Under the pieces are notes generated by a model that had not been told where the DNA came from, did no database searches, and saw nothing but the letters and a program-made list of their open reading frames with translations. Shown one piece after another: positions 43,911 to 52,778 of a stretch of DNA of 64,000 nt. The stretch's first letter is position 1. Each line of letters begins with the position of its first letter. Source of the DNA: CAZJVD01 sp964549505 (GTDB taxonomy: Bacteria > Bdellovibrionota > UBA1018 > CAZJVD01). The position numbers and the translations under genes are program-made. The stretch spans positions 80,340-144,339 of the forward strand of contig CAZJVD010000007.1 of NCBI GenBank assembly GCA_964549505.1, written 5' to 3'.

Positions 43911-45067
43911 TGAATAAGCTGTTGACGAACCTACCGAGCCTGCGCTGCTTTCGAATGTTTTCTAGGCGAATGCGCTTTAGCCGAATACTTTTTACGAGCG
44001 TCGTGATCGTGTGCGTACTTGGGGCGACTTCGGCTGAGGCCAAAGAGTTACGTGATCTCTATCTCAGTGTGACGTCGAAGGCGATGGGTGGGACCAGCGT
44101 GTGCGTCGCTGAACCGTCGGACGCGATTTGGCAGAACCCAGCTTTGCTCGCGCGATCGCCAGCCAAAGAAGTGCACTATCTGGACATTGCGATCGAAGGT
44201 TCGCAGGACTTGTACTCGGCATATTCCGTCAATGCCGACGCATTTAAGAAGCCGAGCATTTCATCGTTTAACTCTTTGATGGGCTACAATAATTATCTAC
44301 GTGGTCAAATCACACCCAACTTTGTGATTCCTAATTTTGGGATATCGCTCATTTCGGATGGTCAGTTTGCGTTCTATGGTCGTAACACCACTTTTCCTCA
44401 AGTCACGCTCGGGTATCAAAACACGAACGGTATTCAGATGGCCTTTGGTATGGCGTTCAGTCCCGGGCGCTGGGGTGGCACGCGTGTGGCGCATCCTGAG
44501 CTCCGTGTCGGCGCGGCCGTTAAAGCACTTTATCGACGTGGCGGATTCAAAAAGCTATCCACCGTTGATCTTCTCAACCTAACAGAAGGAAGAGGACAGA
44601 TTTCGCAGATCGTCGGCAACTACGAACTCGGCATTGGCGGCGATCTGGGTAGCCAGTATGTGATGCCACTTTCACGGGCGGCGGAGTTTTCGGTCGGCGC
44701 CGTTTTTCTCGATATCGGTGATACGTCGTTCAGCGGAAAGGCCGACGCCATTGACAGCAACTTGGCTATTGGGGCCGGTCTCAAGTACACGTATGGGTTT
44801 TTCAACACGCGTATCGCGTACGATTATCGCAATATTCTTGAGGATGTTGACTGGCGACAGAAGAACCATATTGGTCTCGAGTTTGGTATCAAGCGTTTCA
44901 ATATTCAGCTGGGAGTCAACCAGGTCTACATCACTGGCGGTGCGAGCGTGGATATTTGGTTTCTGCGTGTGACGGCAGCGACGTACGCACAAGAACTCGG
45001 TACGAACGTTCATCAGGAAGCCAACCGCCGTTACAGCCTACGCGTCGACATGAAATTCAATCTCTGA
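43910..45067 (+). CDS. Outer-membrane barrel protein (FadL/PorV-like)
   Basis: About 385 residues from ATG 43910, which overlaps the previous stop (TGATG). A signal peptide-like stretch (FSRILFTSVVIVCVLGATSAEA, ends before KELRD) precedes a barrel. The KAMGGTSVCVAEPSDAIWQNPA block is typical of UPF0164/FadL- or PorV-like porins, with amphipathic strands after it and a C-terminal SLRVDMKFNL. It may transport hydrophobic molecules or assist secretion. It is coupled to the lipoprotein gene in front. Alternative internal starts at ATG 43955 or 43970 remain possible. Confidence 0.75.
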   Translation: MNKLLTNLPSLRCFRMFSRRMRFSRILFTSVVIVCVLGATSAEAKELRDLYLSVTSKAMGGTSVCVAEPSDAIWQNPALLARSPAKEVHYLDIAIEGSQDLYSAYSVNADAFKKPSISSFNSLMGYNNYLRGQITPNFVIPNFGISLISDGQFAFYGRNTTFPQVTLGYQNTNGIQMAFGMAFSPGRWGGTRVAHPELRVGAAVKALYRRGGFKKLSTVDLLNLTEGRGQISQIVGNYELGIGGDLGSQYVMPLSRAAEFSVGAVFLDIGDTSFSGKADAIDSNLAIGAGLKYTYGFFNTRIAYDYRNILEDVDWRQKNHIGLEFGIKRFNIQLGVNQVYITGGASVDIWFLRVTAATYAQELGTNVHQEANRRYSLRVDMKFNL

Positions 45068-45080
45068 TAGTTCTCTCTCC

Positions 45081-45866
45081 ATGATCAGAAGACAGATTGC
45101 GATCTCGAGTGGCAAAGGCGGTGTGGGTAAGAGCACCGTAGCGAGCCAGCTGGCCTCCGCGCTCGCGCTCGAGGGCTTTCGTGTTGGACTTTGCGATCTT
45201 GATATTCAGGGACCCAGTCAGGCGACGATGATGGGGCTCGTTGAGCTTCCGGAAATCGAGTCGCGCTCGGAGGGCGAGTTTCTCATTCCCCCCGTCAAAC
45301 ATGGTGTCAAGGTGATGTCGATGGGTTCGTTGATCGAGCCGGATGCTGCGACCGTGTGGCGCGGGCCGCTTCTGCATCAGACCATTCAACAATTTTGTGG
45401 TCGCGTGGTTTGGGGAGATCTTGACTATCTTTTTTATGACTTGCCGCCGGGAACCGGCGATGTTCAGCTTTCGTTGGCTCAAACGGTGTCACTCACGGGT
45501 ACGCTTCTGGTGACCACACCTCAAGATGTTTCTGCGCAAGATGTTCGGAAGGCGTTCTCGATGTGGGCGACGGTGAAGGTTCCTGTGCTTGGCGTGATTG
45601 AGAATATGTCACTCTTTACCTGCGACGGCTGTGGAAAAAATCACGACCTGTTTGGTGCAGGCGCCGGTTCGCGGCTTGCAGATCGTTTTCGTACGGAGTT
45701 GCTCGCTCAGATTCCATTTGAGCCCAAGCTGCTCAAATCATTGGATGAAGGTGTGCCGTGGGTGGTGCGCGAGTGGAACTCGCCAGTCTCTCAGGTTCTG
45801 GTCGAATGTGCGCGAAAGCTGGAAAAGAAACTTCAGATTCTCGAGTCTCCTCGTTGTGACAGCTGA
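45081..45866 (+). CDS. mrp: Mrp/ApbC-type P-loop ATPase (Fe-S carrier)
   Basis: 261 residues; carries and inserts Fe-S clusters. Walker A SGKGGVGKSTVASQL (about 9-23), LCDLDIQGPSQ, LPPGTGDVQLSL and the Cys pair CDGCG (about 181-185) match the Mrp/NBP35 family. The usual N-terminal DUF59 domain is absent, so this is the short form, as in ApbC. It comes 14 bp after the barrel gene and precedes a kinase-like gene. Cytoplasmic. Confidence 0.9.
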   Translation: MIRRQIAISSGKGGVGKSTVASQLASALALEGFRVGLCDLDIQGPSQATMMGLVELPEIESRSEGEFLIPPVKHGVKVMSMGSLIEPDAATVWRGPLLHQTIQQFCGRVVWGDLDYLFYDLPPGTGDVQLSLAQTVSLTGTLLVTTPQDVSAQDVRKAFSMWATVKVPVLGVIENMSLFTCDGCGKNHDLFGAGAGSRLADRFRTELLAQIPFEPKLLKSLDEGVPWVVREWNSPVSQVLVECARKLEKKLQILESPRCDS

Positions 45867-45914
45867 GGACGCAATTGATTTCTCGAATCTTCTCGCGGAT
45901 AATCGCACTACAGC

Positions 45915-47312
45915 TTGAAAAAGAAAAACCCTCCTAAGAAGTCTGCTCCCGGAAAGACAAAACGACCCAAGGTCATCCGCCTTGCACAGACGCGCGGTCG
46001 ATCGCCGGCACTCACGCCCGTTAAGAACCCTGGTCCCGCCCCCAGTACCACCGACTCCGTCAGGGCAGGCGCACGTTCCGATGGGGAGGATGTTGATTTG
46101 TTGTCCGTAGGTCATGTGGCACAAGGAACGCTACGCGCGGCGGACGAGCGTCTTTTCAAAGCCTTTCAGGCGAATCTCTTGTCGTTGGTGTCGCACGAAC
46201 TGCGTACGCCTCTTACAGGCATCATGAATGCGCTTGGTGTTCTTGAGCATCAAGTAGCCAATCCGCCACTTCTCGACGAGTCCGCAACGATTTTGTCGAC
46301 CAAAGAGCTTGTCAATATGGCCCGGCGGAATGCCGAGCGGCTTCACGAGTCGCTTGCGATGTTACTGGATCTTGCAGCGCTTGAAAGTGGGGCCTTTCAA
46401 GCACGGCTCAAAGAAGTCGATTTGACTAATTTGATCTACGCCCGCGTACGGTCCTTTTTGAATTTATTTACGGAAGCTCAGATCGATCTCGATATCGACG
46501 TGGGCGATCAGACCGACAGCGAAGGTCGTCCAAAGTCGCGTAAAGTACTGAGGCCGGCACTTGCCGATCCCCAAAAACTCGGTCGTGCCATTGAGCTTTG
46601 CTTTCAGATCATTGTTCAGCGCGCTCGAGCCGGTACGCGCGCTCACGTTCGTGTCGATGAACGCGCGATTCATTTTGATTTTGATATGAAGAGCGAACTT
46701 AAGGAATCGTTCGAGAACTCTTGGGTGCAAGCGTCGGCTGGCGCGCAGGGTGGCGTTCTTTCGCCGACGAGCGCGTTTCGTGGGACGCTTCAGAGTGAAC
46801 AGGGATTTCTGTCGCGGACTGAAGAGGGTTTGGGGAGTGAGTTGCTTCTGGTACACGAAATTCTCAAGCTTCACCGGGGCAGTTTTCAGAAATCCGAGCA
46901 TGGCGAGTCCATGCGCATGTCGCTCACCTTGCCCGAGTTATCGCCCGCTGATGTACTACGCGAAGTGTTGTTGTCGCGCGTGTTTCAAACGTCGACCGGC
47001 TTGGGTACCGTGGCGCTCGGACTTCTAGATGTGCCGAAAGAGGTGGCGGTTCGTGACTTTCATGGTGAAATGCGCCGCTGTTTGTTTCGCGCAACGGACG
47101 CCGTCTACGAGCTACCTGAGCAGAATCGCGTCGCCTTGGTCATGGATGATTGTCGTAAGGAAGATGCTCCTCGAATTCTCGCTCGTATTGAAAAGGCGAT
47201 GGGACGAAAGCTTGCGGTGGGCTTTGTGAGCTGTCCGGAGGAAGCCTCGGACCCCGAGCTCTTGATAGAAATTGCCGAGCGACGACTGGCCGAGCATCGA
47301 AAAACGTTTTGA
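45915..47312 (+). CDS. Degenerate histidine kinase-like protein with GGDEF-like C-terminus
   Basis: 465 residues. HisKA with intact phospho-acceptor motif SHELRTPLTGIMNA (about residue 93). The ATPase region after it is degenerate: no N-box Asn, and only TEEGLGSELLLVHEILKLH near the G2 position. The C-terminal 100 residues (ATDAVYELPEQNRVALVMDDC, then MGRKLAVGFVSCPEEASDPELLI) resemble the second half of a diguanylate cyclase GGDEF domain, but the GGDEF signature is missing. The TTG start has no clear Shine-Dalgarno. It may be a phosphotransfer or scaffold protein. Its N-terminus is a basic, low-complexity tail. Confidence 0.6.
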   Translation: MKKKNPPKKSAPGKTKRPKVIRLAQTRGRSPALTPVKNPGPAPSTTDSVRAGARSDGEDVDLLSVGHVAQGTLRAADERLFKAFQANLLSLVSHELRTPLTGIMNALGVLEHQVANPPLLDESATILSTKELVNMARRNAERLHESLAMLLDLAALESGAFQARLKEVDLTNLIYARVRSFLNLFTEAQIDLDIDVGDQTDSEGRPKSRKVLRPALADPQKLGRAIELCFQIIVQRARAGTRAHVRVDERAIHFDFDMKSELKESFENSWVQASAGAQGGVLSPTSAFRGTLQSEQGFLSRTEEGLGSELLLVHEILKLHRGSFQKSEHGESMRMSLTLPELSPADVLREVLLSRVFQTSTGLGTVALGLLDVPKEVAVRDFHGEMRRCLFRATDAVYELPEQNRVALVMDDCRKEDAPRILARIEKAMGRKLAVGFVSCPEEASDPELLIEIAERRLAEHRKTF

Positions 47313-47381
47313 GCCACTTCCGACTGCTGTCAATTTTTTGAAATCCATAAAATCCACATAAGTTGTTTAATATATAACGGA

Positions 47382-48956
47382 ATGCGAAGAATCTTTCTTT
47401 GGGCGGTGACGGCGTCCGTTGTCGCGAACATCGCCTTCTATTTTCTGTGGCCGATTGGCTTGTGGTCGTTGGCCGTGCTCGTGCCCGTGGCGGTTCTAGG
47501 CGTTGTTGATATGACTCAGAAGCGGCAGGCCATTCGACGAAACTTTCCTGTCATTGGGCACTTCCGTTATCTTCTTGAAGAGATCCGACCAGAGATTCAA
47601 CAGTATTTTATCGAGACCAATCGCGACGGCATGCCGTTCTCGCGCGAGCGTCGTTCGGTGATCTACCAACGTGCCAAGAAAGAACTCGACACGGTTCCGT
47701 TTGGTACGCAGTGGGATGTGTACGAGCCGGGATACGAATGGATCAATCATTCGATTGCTCCAAAACCGATTCTGCACGATCCGCCGCGTGTTTTAGTGGG
47801 CGGTCCTCAGTGTAAGAAGCCCTATTCGGCTTCGCTCTATAATATTTCGGCGATGAGTTACGGATCGCTCAGTAATGCGGCCATCCGAGCGCTTAATCTC
47901 GGCGCAAAAAAAGGCGGTTTTGCTCACAACACCGGAGAGGGCGGCATCAGTCCGTATCATATTGAGTACGGAGGCGACCTGATCTGGCAACTTGGAACAG
48001 GGTACTTCAGTGCGCGCTCTGCGGACGGAGGCTTAGACTACGATAAGTTTAAGGACCGATCGCAGCACGACTCGATCAAGATGATCGAGATCAAGCTCTC
48101 GCAAGGTGCGAAGCCTGGACACGGTGGGATTTTGCCGGCACGAAAGGTGACGAAGGAAATTTCGGAGATCCGTGGTGTTCCGGTAGGTCAGGACGTGCTT
48201 TCGCCGCCGTATCACAAGGCGTTTTCGACTCCGACTGGGCTTCTCGAAACGGTCGCACGTCTGCGCGAACTTTCCGGAGGAAAACCGGTAGGTTTCAAGC
48301 TCTGTCTCGGTAAGCGCCGGGAGTTTTTTGCGATCACGAAGGCGATGCTCAAGACGGGTATCACTCCGGATTTTATTTCAGTTGATGGCGCGGAAGGCGG
48401 AACAGGTGCGGCTCCTCTCGAGTTTTCAAACTCGATCGGTACGCCTCTGAACGACGGTCTGATCTTTGTTCACAACGCACTTGTCGGTACGGGACTTCGA
48501 AAAAGGATCAAGGTCATTGCTGCCGGAAAGATTTCGACCGGATTCAATATTGCTCAGAAAATCGCGCTCGGCGCGGATATGTGCTCGGCTGCGCGTGGGA
48601 TGATGTTTGCGCTTGGGTGTATTCAAGCATTGCGCTGTAACAACAACACGTGTCCAACTGGTGTTGCGACACAAGATCCCGAGCTGATCAAGGGTCTGAT
48701 TGTTCCTGATAAGGCCGACCGGGTAGCTTCGTTTCATAAGGCGACGATCCACAGTTTCTTAGAAGTATTGGCCGCGTGCGGACTCAGTCATCCGGATGAT
48801 CTCGAGCCATGGCACATCCAACGTCGCGTCGATGTTGCGCGCGTTCAGCATTACGGTGAAATCTACGACTACCTTACCGACGGAATCCTGCTCGGTAACG
48901 ACGTGCCCGAGAGCTATCGGCACGCTTGGCAACACTCCAAAGCCGATGTTTTCTAG
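47382..48956 (+). CDS. FMN-binding glutamate synthase-like oxidoreductase
   Basis: 524 residues with an N-terminal membrane segment (about 5-45) and a glutamate synthase alpha-type FMN/Fe-S domain: ISAMSYGSLSNAAIRALN, HNTGEGGISPYH, VDGAEGGTGAAPLEF, and CNNNTCPTGVATQD, where the Cys cluster ligates Fe-S. No N-terminal glutaminase domain, so it is the stand-alone form. It may transfer electrons to make glutamate or act on another substrate. AT-rich sequence (TTTAATATATAAC) precedes the ATG and may hold its promoter. Membrane anchoring is predicted only. Confidence 0.88.
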   Translation: MRRIFLWAVTASVVANIAFYFLWPIGLWSLAVLVPVAVLGVVDMTQKRQAIRRNFPVIGHFRYLLEEIRPEIQQYFIETNRDGMPFSRERRSVIYQRAKKELDTVPFGTQWDVYEPGYEWINHSIAPKPILHDPPRVLVGGPQCKKPYSASLYNISAMSYGSLSNAAIRALNLGAKKGGFAHNTGEGGISPYHIEYGGDLIWQLGTGYFSARSADGGLDYDKFKDRSQHDSIKMIEIKLSQGAKPGHGGILPARKVTKEISEIRGVPVGQDVLSPPYHKAFSTPTGLLETVARLRELSGGKPVGFKLCLGKRREFFAITKAMLKTGITPDFISVDGAEGGTGAAPLEFSNSIGTPLNDGLIFVHNALVGTGLRKRIKVIAAGKISTGFNIAQKIALGADMCSAARGMMFALGCIQALRCNNNTCPTGVATQDPELIKGLIVPDKADRVASFHKATIHSFLEVLAACGLSHPDDLEPWHIQRRVDVARVQHYGEIYDYLTDGILLGNDVPESYRHAWQHSKADVF

Positions 48957-49016
48957 TGTTTTGTAGTCCAGAAACAAGGGGTGCAGTGTAGCTCTATCTC
49001 GGTTAAGTTCCGGTCC

Positions 49017-49733
49017 GTGAACGCCGCATTTCCAATCGTTTACCAAGACGAGCACATTGCTATCATTGATAAGCCCGCCCGTTGTCACGTTCACCCGCCC
49101 ACTGAGTATTTCGGCCGCGTACCGTACGAAGAGAACGCGATGGCACAGCTTCGCGATCATCTCGGAAAAAAGGTCTATCCCGTACACCGCTTGGACTATG
49201 CAACGAGCGGGTTGCTGCTTTTTGGTTTAGAGCCATTGCTCACGCGTCCTCTGATGGAGAGTTTCGCAAAACGAGAAGTCGAAAAAGAGTACTGGGCCTT
49301 TGTGCGCGGCTGGACGGCCGATGAAGGTGTGGTCGACAAGCCGCTGACGCACCCGGAAACAAAAATTCGAAGTCTCGAAGCGATCACGCGCTATCAAACA
49401 CATTCGCGCTACGAGGTCCCGGAGTTCGTCGATAAGTATCCTGCGTCGCGGTACGCGTGGGTCGAGGTTAAGCCATTGACCGGAAAACGTAACCAAATCC
49501 GAAGACATTTTTCAGGTATCGCGCATCCCGTGATCGGCGATCGATTGTTCGGCGCACGCGAGCATAATAATTTTTTCGAGCGCAAACTTGGGCTACCAGG
49601 ACTGTGGCTGCGGGCGGTTCGGCTGTCGCTGAAGCATCCCGTCAGCGGTGCGATGATCGACGTGCGGGCTCCTGAAAGTGACCGGTGGGAGAAACTGCGC
49701 AAGGTCGTGGCGAAGTTCGCAGTTCGGTCGTAG
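49017..49733 (+). CDS. truC: RluA-type pseudouridine synthase, TruC-like
   Basis: About 239 residues. The catalytic signature YPVHRLDYATSGLLLFG (HRLDxxTSG; catalytic Asp) and the flanking IVYQDEHIAIIDKPA and PLTGKRNQIRRHFSGIAHPVIGD blocks place it in the RluA superfamily, shorter form without an S4 domain, as TruC (tRNA U65). Target specificity is inferred from length and order. I chose GTG 49017 (VNAAFPIVYQDE); a longer GTG frame starts at 48981, right after AAGGG. It is followed by an 18-bp repeat array. Confidence 0.85.
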   Translation: MNAAFPIVYQDEHIAIIDKPARCHVHPPTEYFGRVPYEENAMAQLRDHLGKKVYPVHRLDYATSGLLLFGLEPLLTRPLMESFAKREVEKEYWAFVRGWTADEGVVDKPLTHPETKIRSLEAITRYQTHSRYEVPEFVDKYPASRYAWVEVKPLTGKRNQIRRHFSGIAHPVIGDRLFGAREHNNFFERKLGLPGLWLRAVRLSLKHPVSGAMIDVRAPESDRWEKLRKVVAKFAVRS

Positions 49734-49737
49734 ACGC

Positions 49738-49802
49738 TCGCTGGGTACATGTCGGTCGCTGGGTACATCTCGGCCGTTGGGCGGTCGCTGACTACATCTC
49801 GG
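49738..49802. repeat. 18-bp tandem repeat after the TruC gene
   Basis: Units of TCGCTGGGTACATGTCGG type lie at 49738-49755, 49756-49773 and 49785-49802, with an 11-bp partial unit between the second and third. They follow the stop codon directly. Confidence 0.85.
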
Positions 49803-49950
49803 CCGTAGAACAGTCACGAGTTGCGTCGGGCGAGCGGCCTAACCTGAGATATCGAGATATCCTGGGGACTTGGGCTGCCCTGGGTACCTAGCTAGTTTAT
49901 GATGCGGGCTACTAATACGGCCTATATGTCGCAATTATGGCTCGCCGCAG

Positions 49951-49966
49951 CTTGTGCCGGCACAAG
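49951..49966. repeat. Dispersed 16-bp palindrome, copy 5
   Basis: Perfect CTTGTGCCGGCACAAG between the TruC gene and the exported-protein gene. Confidence 0.85.
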
Positions 49967-50014
49967 CTGCTCTGTGTCATGAATCACTCCGGAACCAGCT
50001 GCTCTGTGCCATCA

Positions 50015-50030
50015 GTTGTTCCGGCACAAG
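50015..50030. repeat. Decayed palindrome copy
   Basis: GTTGTTCCGGCACAAG differs from the palindrome at two positions, 64 bp after copy 5 and in the same context (CTG follows). Interpreted as an eroded copy. Confidence 0.7.
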
Positions 50031-50040
50031 CTGTATCGCG

Positions 50041-50877
50041 TTATTTTTTCTTTTTCTCTTCTTGTTTCTCAGCCGGTATCTGGGGTGGTTTCTCGGCCGG
50101 CTTCTCGGGTGCTTGCTCGGTCGTAACCGGCGGATCCACGGGCTTAAGGCGTTCCGTCAGTTTGCTCTCTGCGAACCGCATTTCGGTAGCAGAGATATCG
50201 CCCATATAAATCGGCGCTTTACCCCAGGTCGTATAGGCATACTTGCGGTACACGCCGTCTTCTTTACCGATAATGAAAAGGTCAGATCCCGTGTTGATGA
50301 AAGACAGTGGCTGAAACGAAACCGAGTACGACGAGAAATCCCCCGATTCATACACCGTTGTTCGTTGGTGTTGGTAAAGATCTCCTCCGCCGCTCCCCAA
50401 ATTGCTGATTGCGAGAAGTTGACCCTTAAAGACCGTAATGTCGCGTATTCCGTTCACGCGTATGTGGTCCCACGAGTTGAAATCACCCTGGTCGTAGAAA
50501 TACAGACCGCCAGAATGTCCAAGCCGCCGCTGGTCGCTTGACCCAAAGAAAACGACGAGATGTGCCTTGTCCATCCCGGGTCCCTCGTACGCGAAGATCT
50601 TTGTCGCAAACGGAAGGTCCGGCTCCGAGAAGCAGTCCATGATGATTCCGTTCACAAGTATGCAGTTGTTCTCACCCTCGTTGGACGAGATCGAATACAC
50701 CTTATTGAACGCCCAAACAGTCTGGCGGCCGTCCGTAATGAATGCATGAGTTTCAGCTGGCGTGAGTGCCGCCGCCGCAGCGGGCGCTTTCGTGTCAGCA
50801 TTCTGCGCAGCCGCAGCCAGAGAAAACAAAAGGAGGAGTGTGCCGAATTGGAAGCCAAAGATCGTGTTTTTCACCAA
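50041..50877 (-). CDS. Exported protein of unknown function
   Basis: 278 residues with a signal peptide (FGTLLLLFSLAAAAQ), a beta-rich body (VWAFNKVYSISS, IFAYEGPGMDKAHLVVFFG, GLYFYDQGDF, repeated about every 40 residues, perhaps a small propeller) and a C-terminal Pro/Glu/Lys tail (PVTTEQAPEKPAEKPPQ, KQEEKKKK). Probably periplasmic. I recognise no family and no catalytic motif. It stands alone on this strand; the stop lies next to palindrome remnants. Confidence 0.6.
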   Translation of the reverse strand: MVKNTIFGFQFGTLLLLFSLAAAAQNADTKAPAAAAALTPAETHAFITDGRQTVWAFNKVYSISSNEGENNCILVNGIIMDCFSEPDLPFATKIFAYEGPGMDKAHLVVFFGSSDQRRLGHSGGLYFYDQGDFNSWDHIRVNGIRDITVFKGQLLAISNLGSGGGDLYQHQRTTVYESGDFSSYSVSFQPLSFINTGSDLFIIGKEDGVYRKYAYTTWGKAPIYMGDISATEMRFAESKLTERLKPVDPPVTTEQAPEKPAEKPPQIPAEKQEEKKKK

Positions 50878-51021
50878 TATCCCTGTATAAGCGACAGCTT
50901 ATCGTGTCAACGACCGACATTCGGACTGCAGCACGGACTGCGGTACGGACGGCCGTCCGGACTACCGTTCGGGCCCGATCCGCTCGATCCGCCCAACGCG
51001 TCCGGCGTATGCCTAACAAAT

Positions 51022-51037
51022 GTCCGTGCTCTCGGAC
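51022..51037 (+). other. Hairpin in the miaB leader
   Basis: GTCCG (51022-51026) can pair with CGGAC (51033-51037), 6-nt loop. Its arms share the GTCCG/CGGAC motif with the terminator-like hairpin downstream, so alternative pairings are possible. Confidence 0.4.
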
Positions 51038-51059
51038 GAGGGCGCACGGGGCGGTACCC

Positions 51060-51087
51060 GCGGACCTTGAATGTCCGCGCCTTTTTT
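51060..51087 (+). terminator. Possible rho-independent terminator or attenuator before miaB
   Basis: GCGGAC (51060-51065) pairs with GTCCGC (51073-51078), loop of seven, and is followed by GCC and six T. This fits a terminator. No plus-strand gene ends nearby (the closest is 1.3 kb away), so it may be an attenuator for miaB. Confidence 0.45.
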
Positions 51088-51179
51088 GCTAGAAGTTCCA
51101 GACACCTAGGCGGTCCAAACGGCGAACCAAATGGCTAACCCAATAGCTCGCCAACGAGCTAGTAAGAGGCGGTAAAAAC

Positions 51180-52778
51180 GTGCCAGACGTGCATTCACAA
51201 AGCACTCTCAGAGCGAGGAAGTTCCATATTCACACGTTCGGCTGCCAAATGAACGAAGCGGACTCGGAACAGATGGGCTCGGAGTTGCGCGATGCGGGTC
51301 TCACGCCGACGGACACTGCCGAAGACGCCGATGTGATTTTAGTCAACGGTTGCAGCATCCGTGAGAAAGCCACTCACAAAGCACTTTCGCAATTGGGTCG
51401 CTACCAGCACATGAACCCCAAGCCTTTCATTGGTCTGGGCGGTTGCGTGGGTCAACTCGAAAAGAAATCCGTTTTCGAACGACAGCCGTATGTAGACTTT
51501 GTTTTTGGTCCCGATGCGATCGGACAGTTACCTGAGATTTTGTTTCGACTCGAAAACGGCGAACGGCATTTTGCTGTGACCGAGTTCGATCGGACGCGCA
51601 ATTACTCACTGAAAACGAAACTTTTAAAAACCTCTCACCAAGCTTTTGTGAACATTATGAAGGGCTGCGATAAGTTTTGCAGTTACTGCATTGTTCCCTT
51701 TACGCGCGGTCGCGAAAAGTCGCGGACCATCGACGAAGTTTTGGACGATCTGGCTCGTTTGGTTTCCGAAGGCGTGCGTGAAGTGACCTTGCTCGGCCAG
51801 AACGTGAACTCCTTTGGCAAGGGCAACAAGAACGTCAAAGACCGCTGGCCGCGCGAGTTACACAATGTCATCGGGCCGGTCGGACCCAAGGCTGGCGAAG
51901 AGAATTTTCCACAACTGTTGCGTGCGATGGACGCGGATCCACGACTTGCGGGCTTGGCGCGTATACGATTCACGTCCAGTCATCCGCTCGACTTCAGCGA
52001 CGAACTGATTCAATGCTATCACCCGATTAGCGGCGTGAAAAAACTCGCCGCGCATTTGCACCTACCGGTGCAGTCGGGCTCGAACCGGATTCTACAGCGC
52101 ATGTCGCGCCATCATAAAATCGAGGACTATATCGCCCAGATGCATAAGCTTCGCGCACTCAGGCCGGATGTGTCTTTGACAACGGATCTCATCGTCGGAT
52201 TTCCCGGCGAAACCGAAGAAGACTTTCAGAAGACGCTCGACCTCATCGACGAACTCGAGTTCGACAGCCTGTACGTGTTTGCGTATTCGCCTCGTCCCGG
52301 AACGAAAGCCGAAGGGCTCGAAGACGATGTACCCGCGGCTGAAAAGTCGCGACGGCTCGGGCTTGTGCTCGAGCGATCGCGCGAGATGGCGCTTCGTCAG
52401 AATATGCGAAAGTTTGGCGAGAACCTTCGTGTGCTCGTCGAAGGCCCAGCCAAGCTTCAGTACGCCGAGGCCGAAGAGAGCGAAGGCGCTGCCGTTCCTG
52501 CCGAACGAGAACTCGCGGCCCCAGCAGCGGAAGTTCTGGCCACAGCGACCGGACCGGTTGCGACAGTACCCGCCGCGACAGCAAGCGCGACGGTAGCTGG
52601 GCAGGGAGCAGGCCCAGGCCTCGTAACTTGGGTCGGTCGCAGTTCTTGCAATCGTGTCGTTCTTTTTAAGTCGGGCCAGGCGCGCGAGCTTCGTGGTCAA
52701 TGGGTCAATGTTCGTATCGAACGTGCGACTCCACTCAGCGTTTTTGGAGAAGTGGCCCATAAGGGAGTAGCGTCGTGA
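51180..52778 (+). CDS. miaB: tRNA-2-methylthio-N6-dimethylallyladenosine synthase
   Basis: Radical SAM methylthiotransferase, 532 residues: N-terminal UPF0004 domain with three cluster Cys (FGCQMNEADS, NGCSIRE, GGCVGQ), radical SAM triad KGCDKFCSYC (about 161-170), and a C-terminal TRAM domain. Two insertions are atypical: a polar one around GKGNKNVKDRWPRELHN (about 212-240), and a long Ala/Glu-rich, low-complexity one inside TRAM (about 435-485, with PAERELAAPAAEVLA). The ordinary length is about 440-480. GTG start. It overlaps the gammaCA gene by 4 nt, head of a coupled chain. Confidence 0.93.
   Translation: MPDVHSQSTLRARKFHIHTFGCQMNEADSEQMGSELRDAGLTPTDTAEDADVILVNGCSIREKATHKALSQLGRYQHMNPKPFIGLGGCVGQLEKKSVFERQPYVDFVFGPDAIGQLPEILFRLENGERHFAVTEFDRTRNYSLKTKLLKTSHQAFVNIMKGCDKFCSYCIVPFTRGREKSRTIDEVLDDLARLVSEGVREVTLLGQNVNSFGKGNKNVKDRWPRELHNVIGPVGPKAGEENFPQLLRAMDADPRLAGLARIRFTSSHPLDFSDELIQCYHPISGVKKLAAHLHLPVQSGSNRILQRMSRHHKIEDYIAQMHKLRALRPDVSLTTDLIVGFPGETEEDFQKTLDLIDELEFDSLYVFAYSPRPGTKAEGLEDDVPAAEKSRRLGLVLERSREMALRQNMRKFGENLRVLVEGPAKLQYAEAEESEGAAVPAERELAAPAAEVLATATGPVATVPAATASATVAGQGAGPGLVTWVGRSSCNRVVLFKSGQARELRGQWVNVRIERATPLSVFGEVAHKGVAS

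Larger units (their letters stand above)
49803..50040. other. Intergenic region with palindrome relics
   Basis: No gene is seen. It contains a perfect 16-bp palindrome and decayed copies in a run: CACAAGCTGCTCTGTGTCAT, then CCAGCTGCTCTGTGCCAT, then TTCCGGCACAAGCTG, as if a unit of about 35 bp had been repeated and then eroded. Confidence 0.5.
50878..51179. other. Intergenic region rich in GTCCG/CGGAC motifs before miaB
   Basis: No gene is seen. The stretch repeats CGGAC and GTCCG (ATTCGGACTGC, CACGGACTGC, TACGGACGGCCGTCCGG) and can form several alternative hairpins, of which the last resembles a terminator. Promoters of the flanking divergent genes must lie here. Confidence 0.45.
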
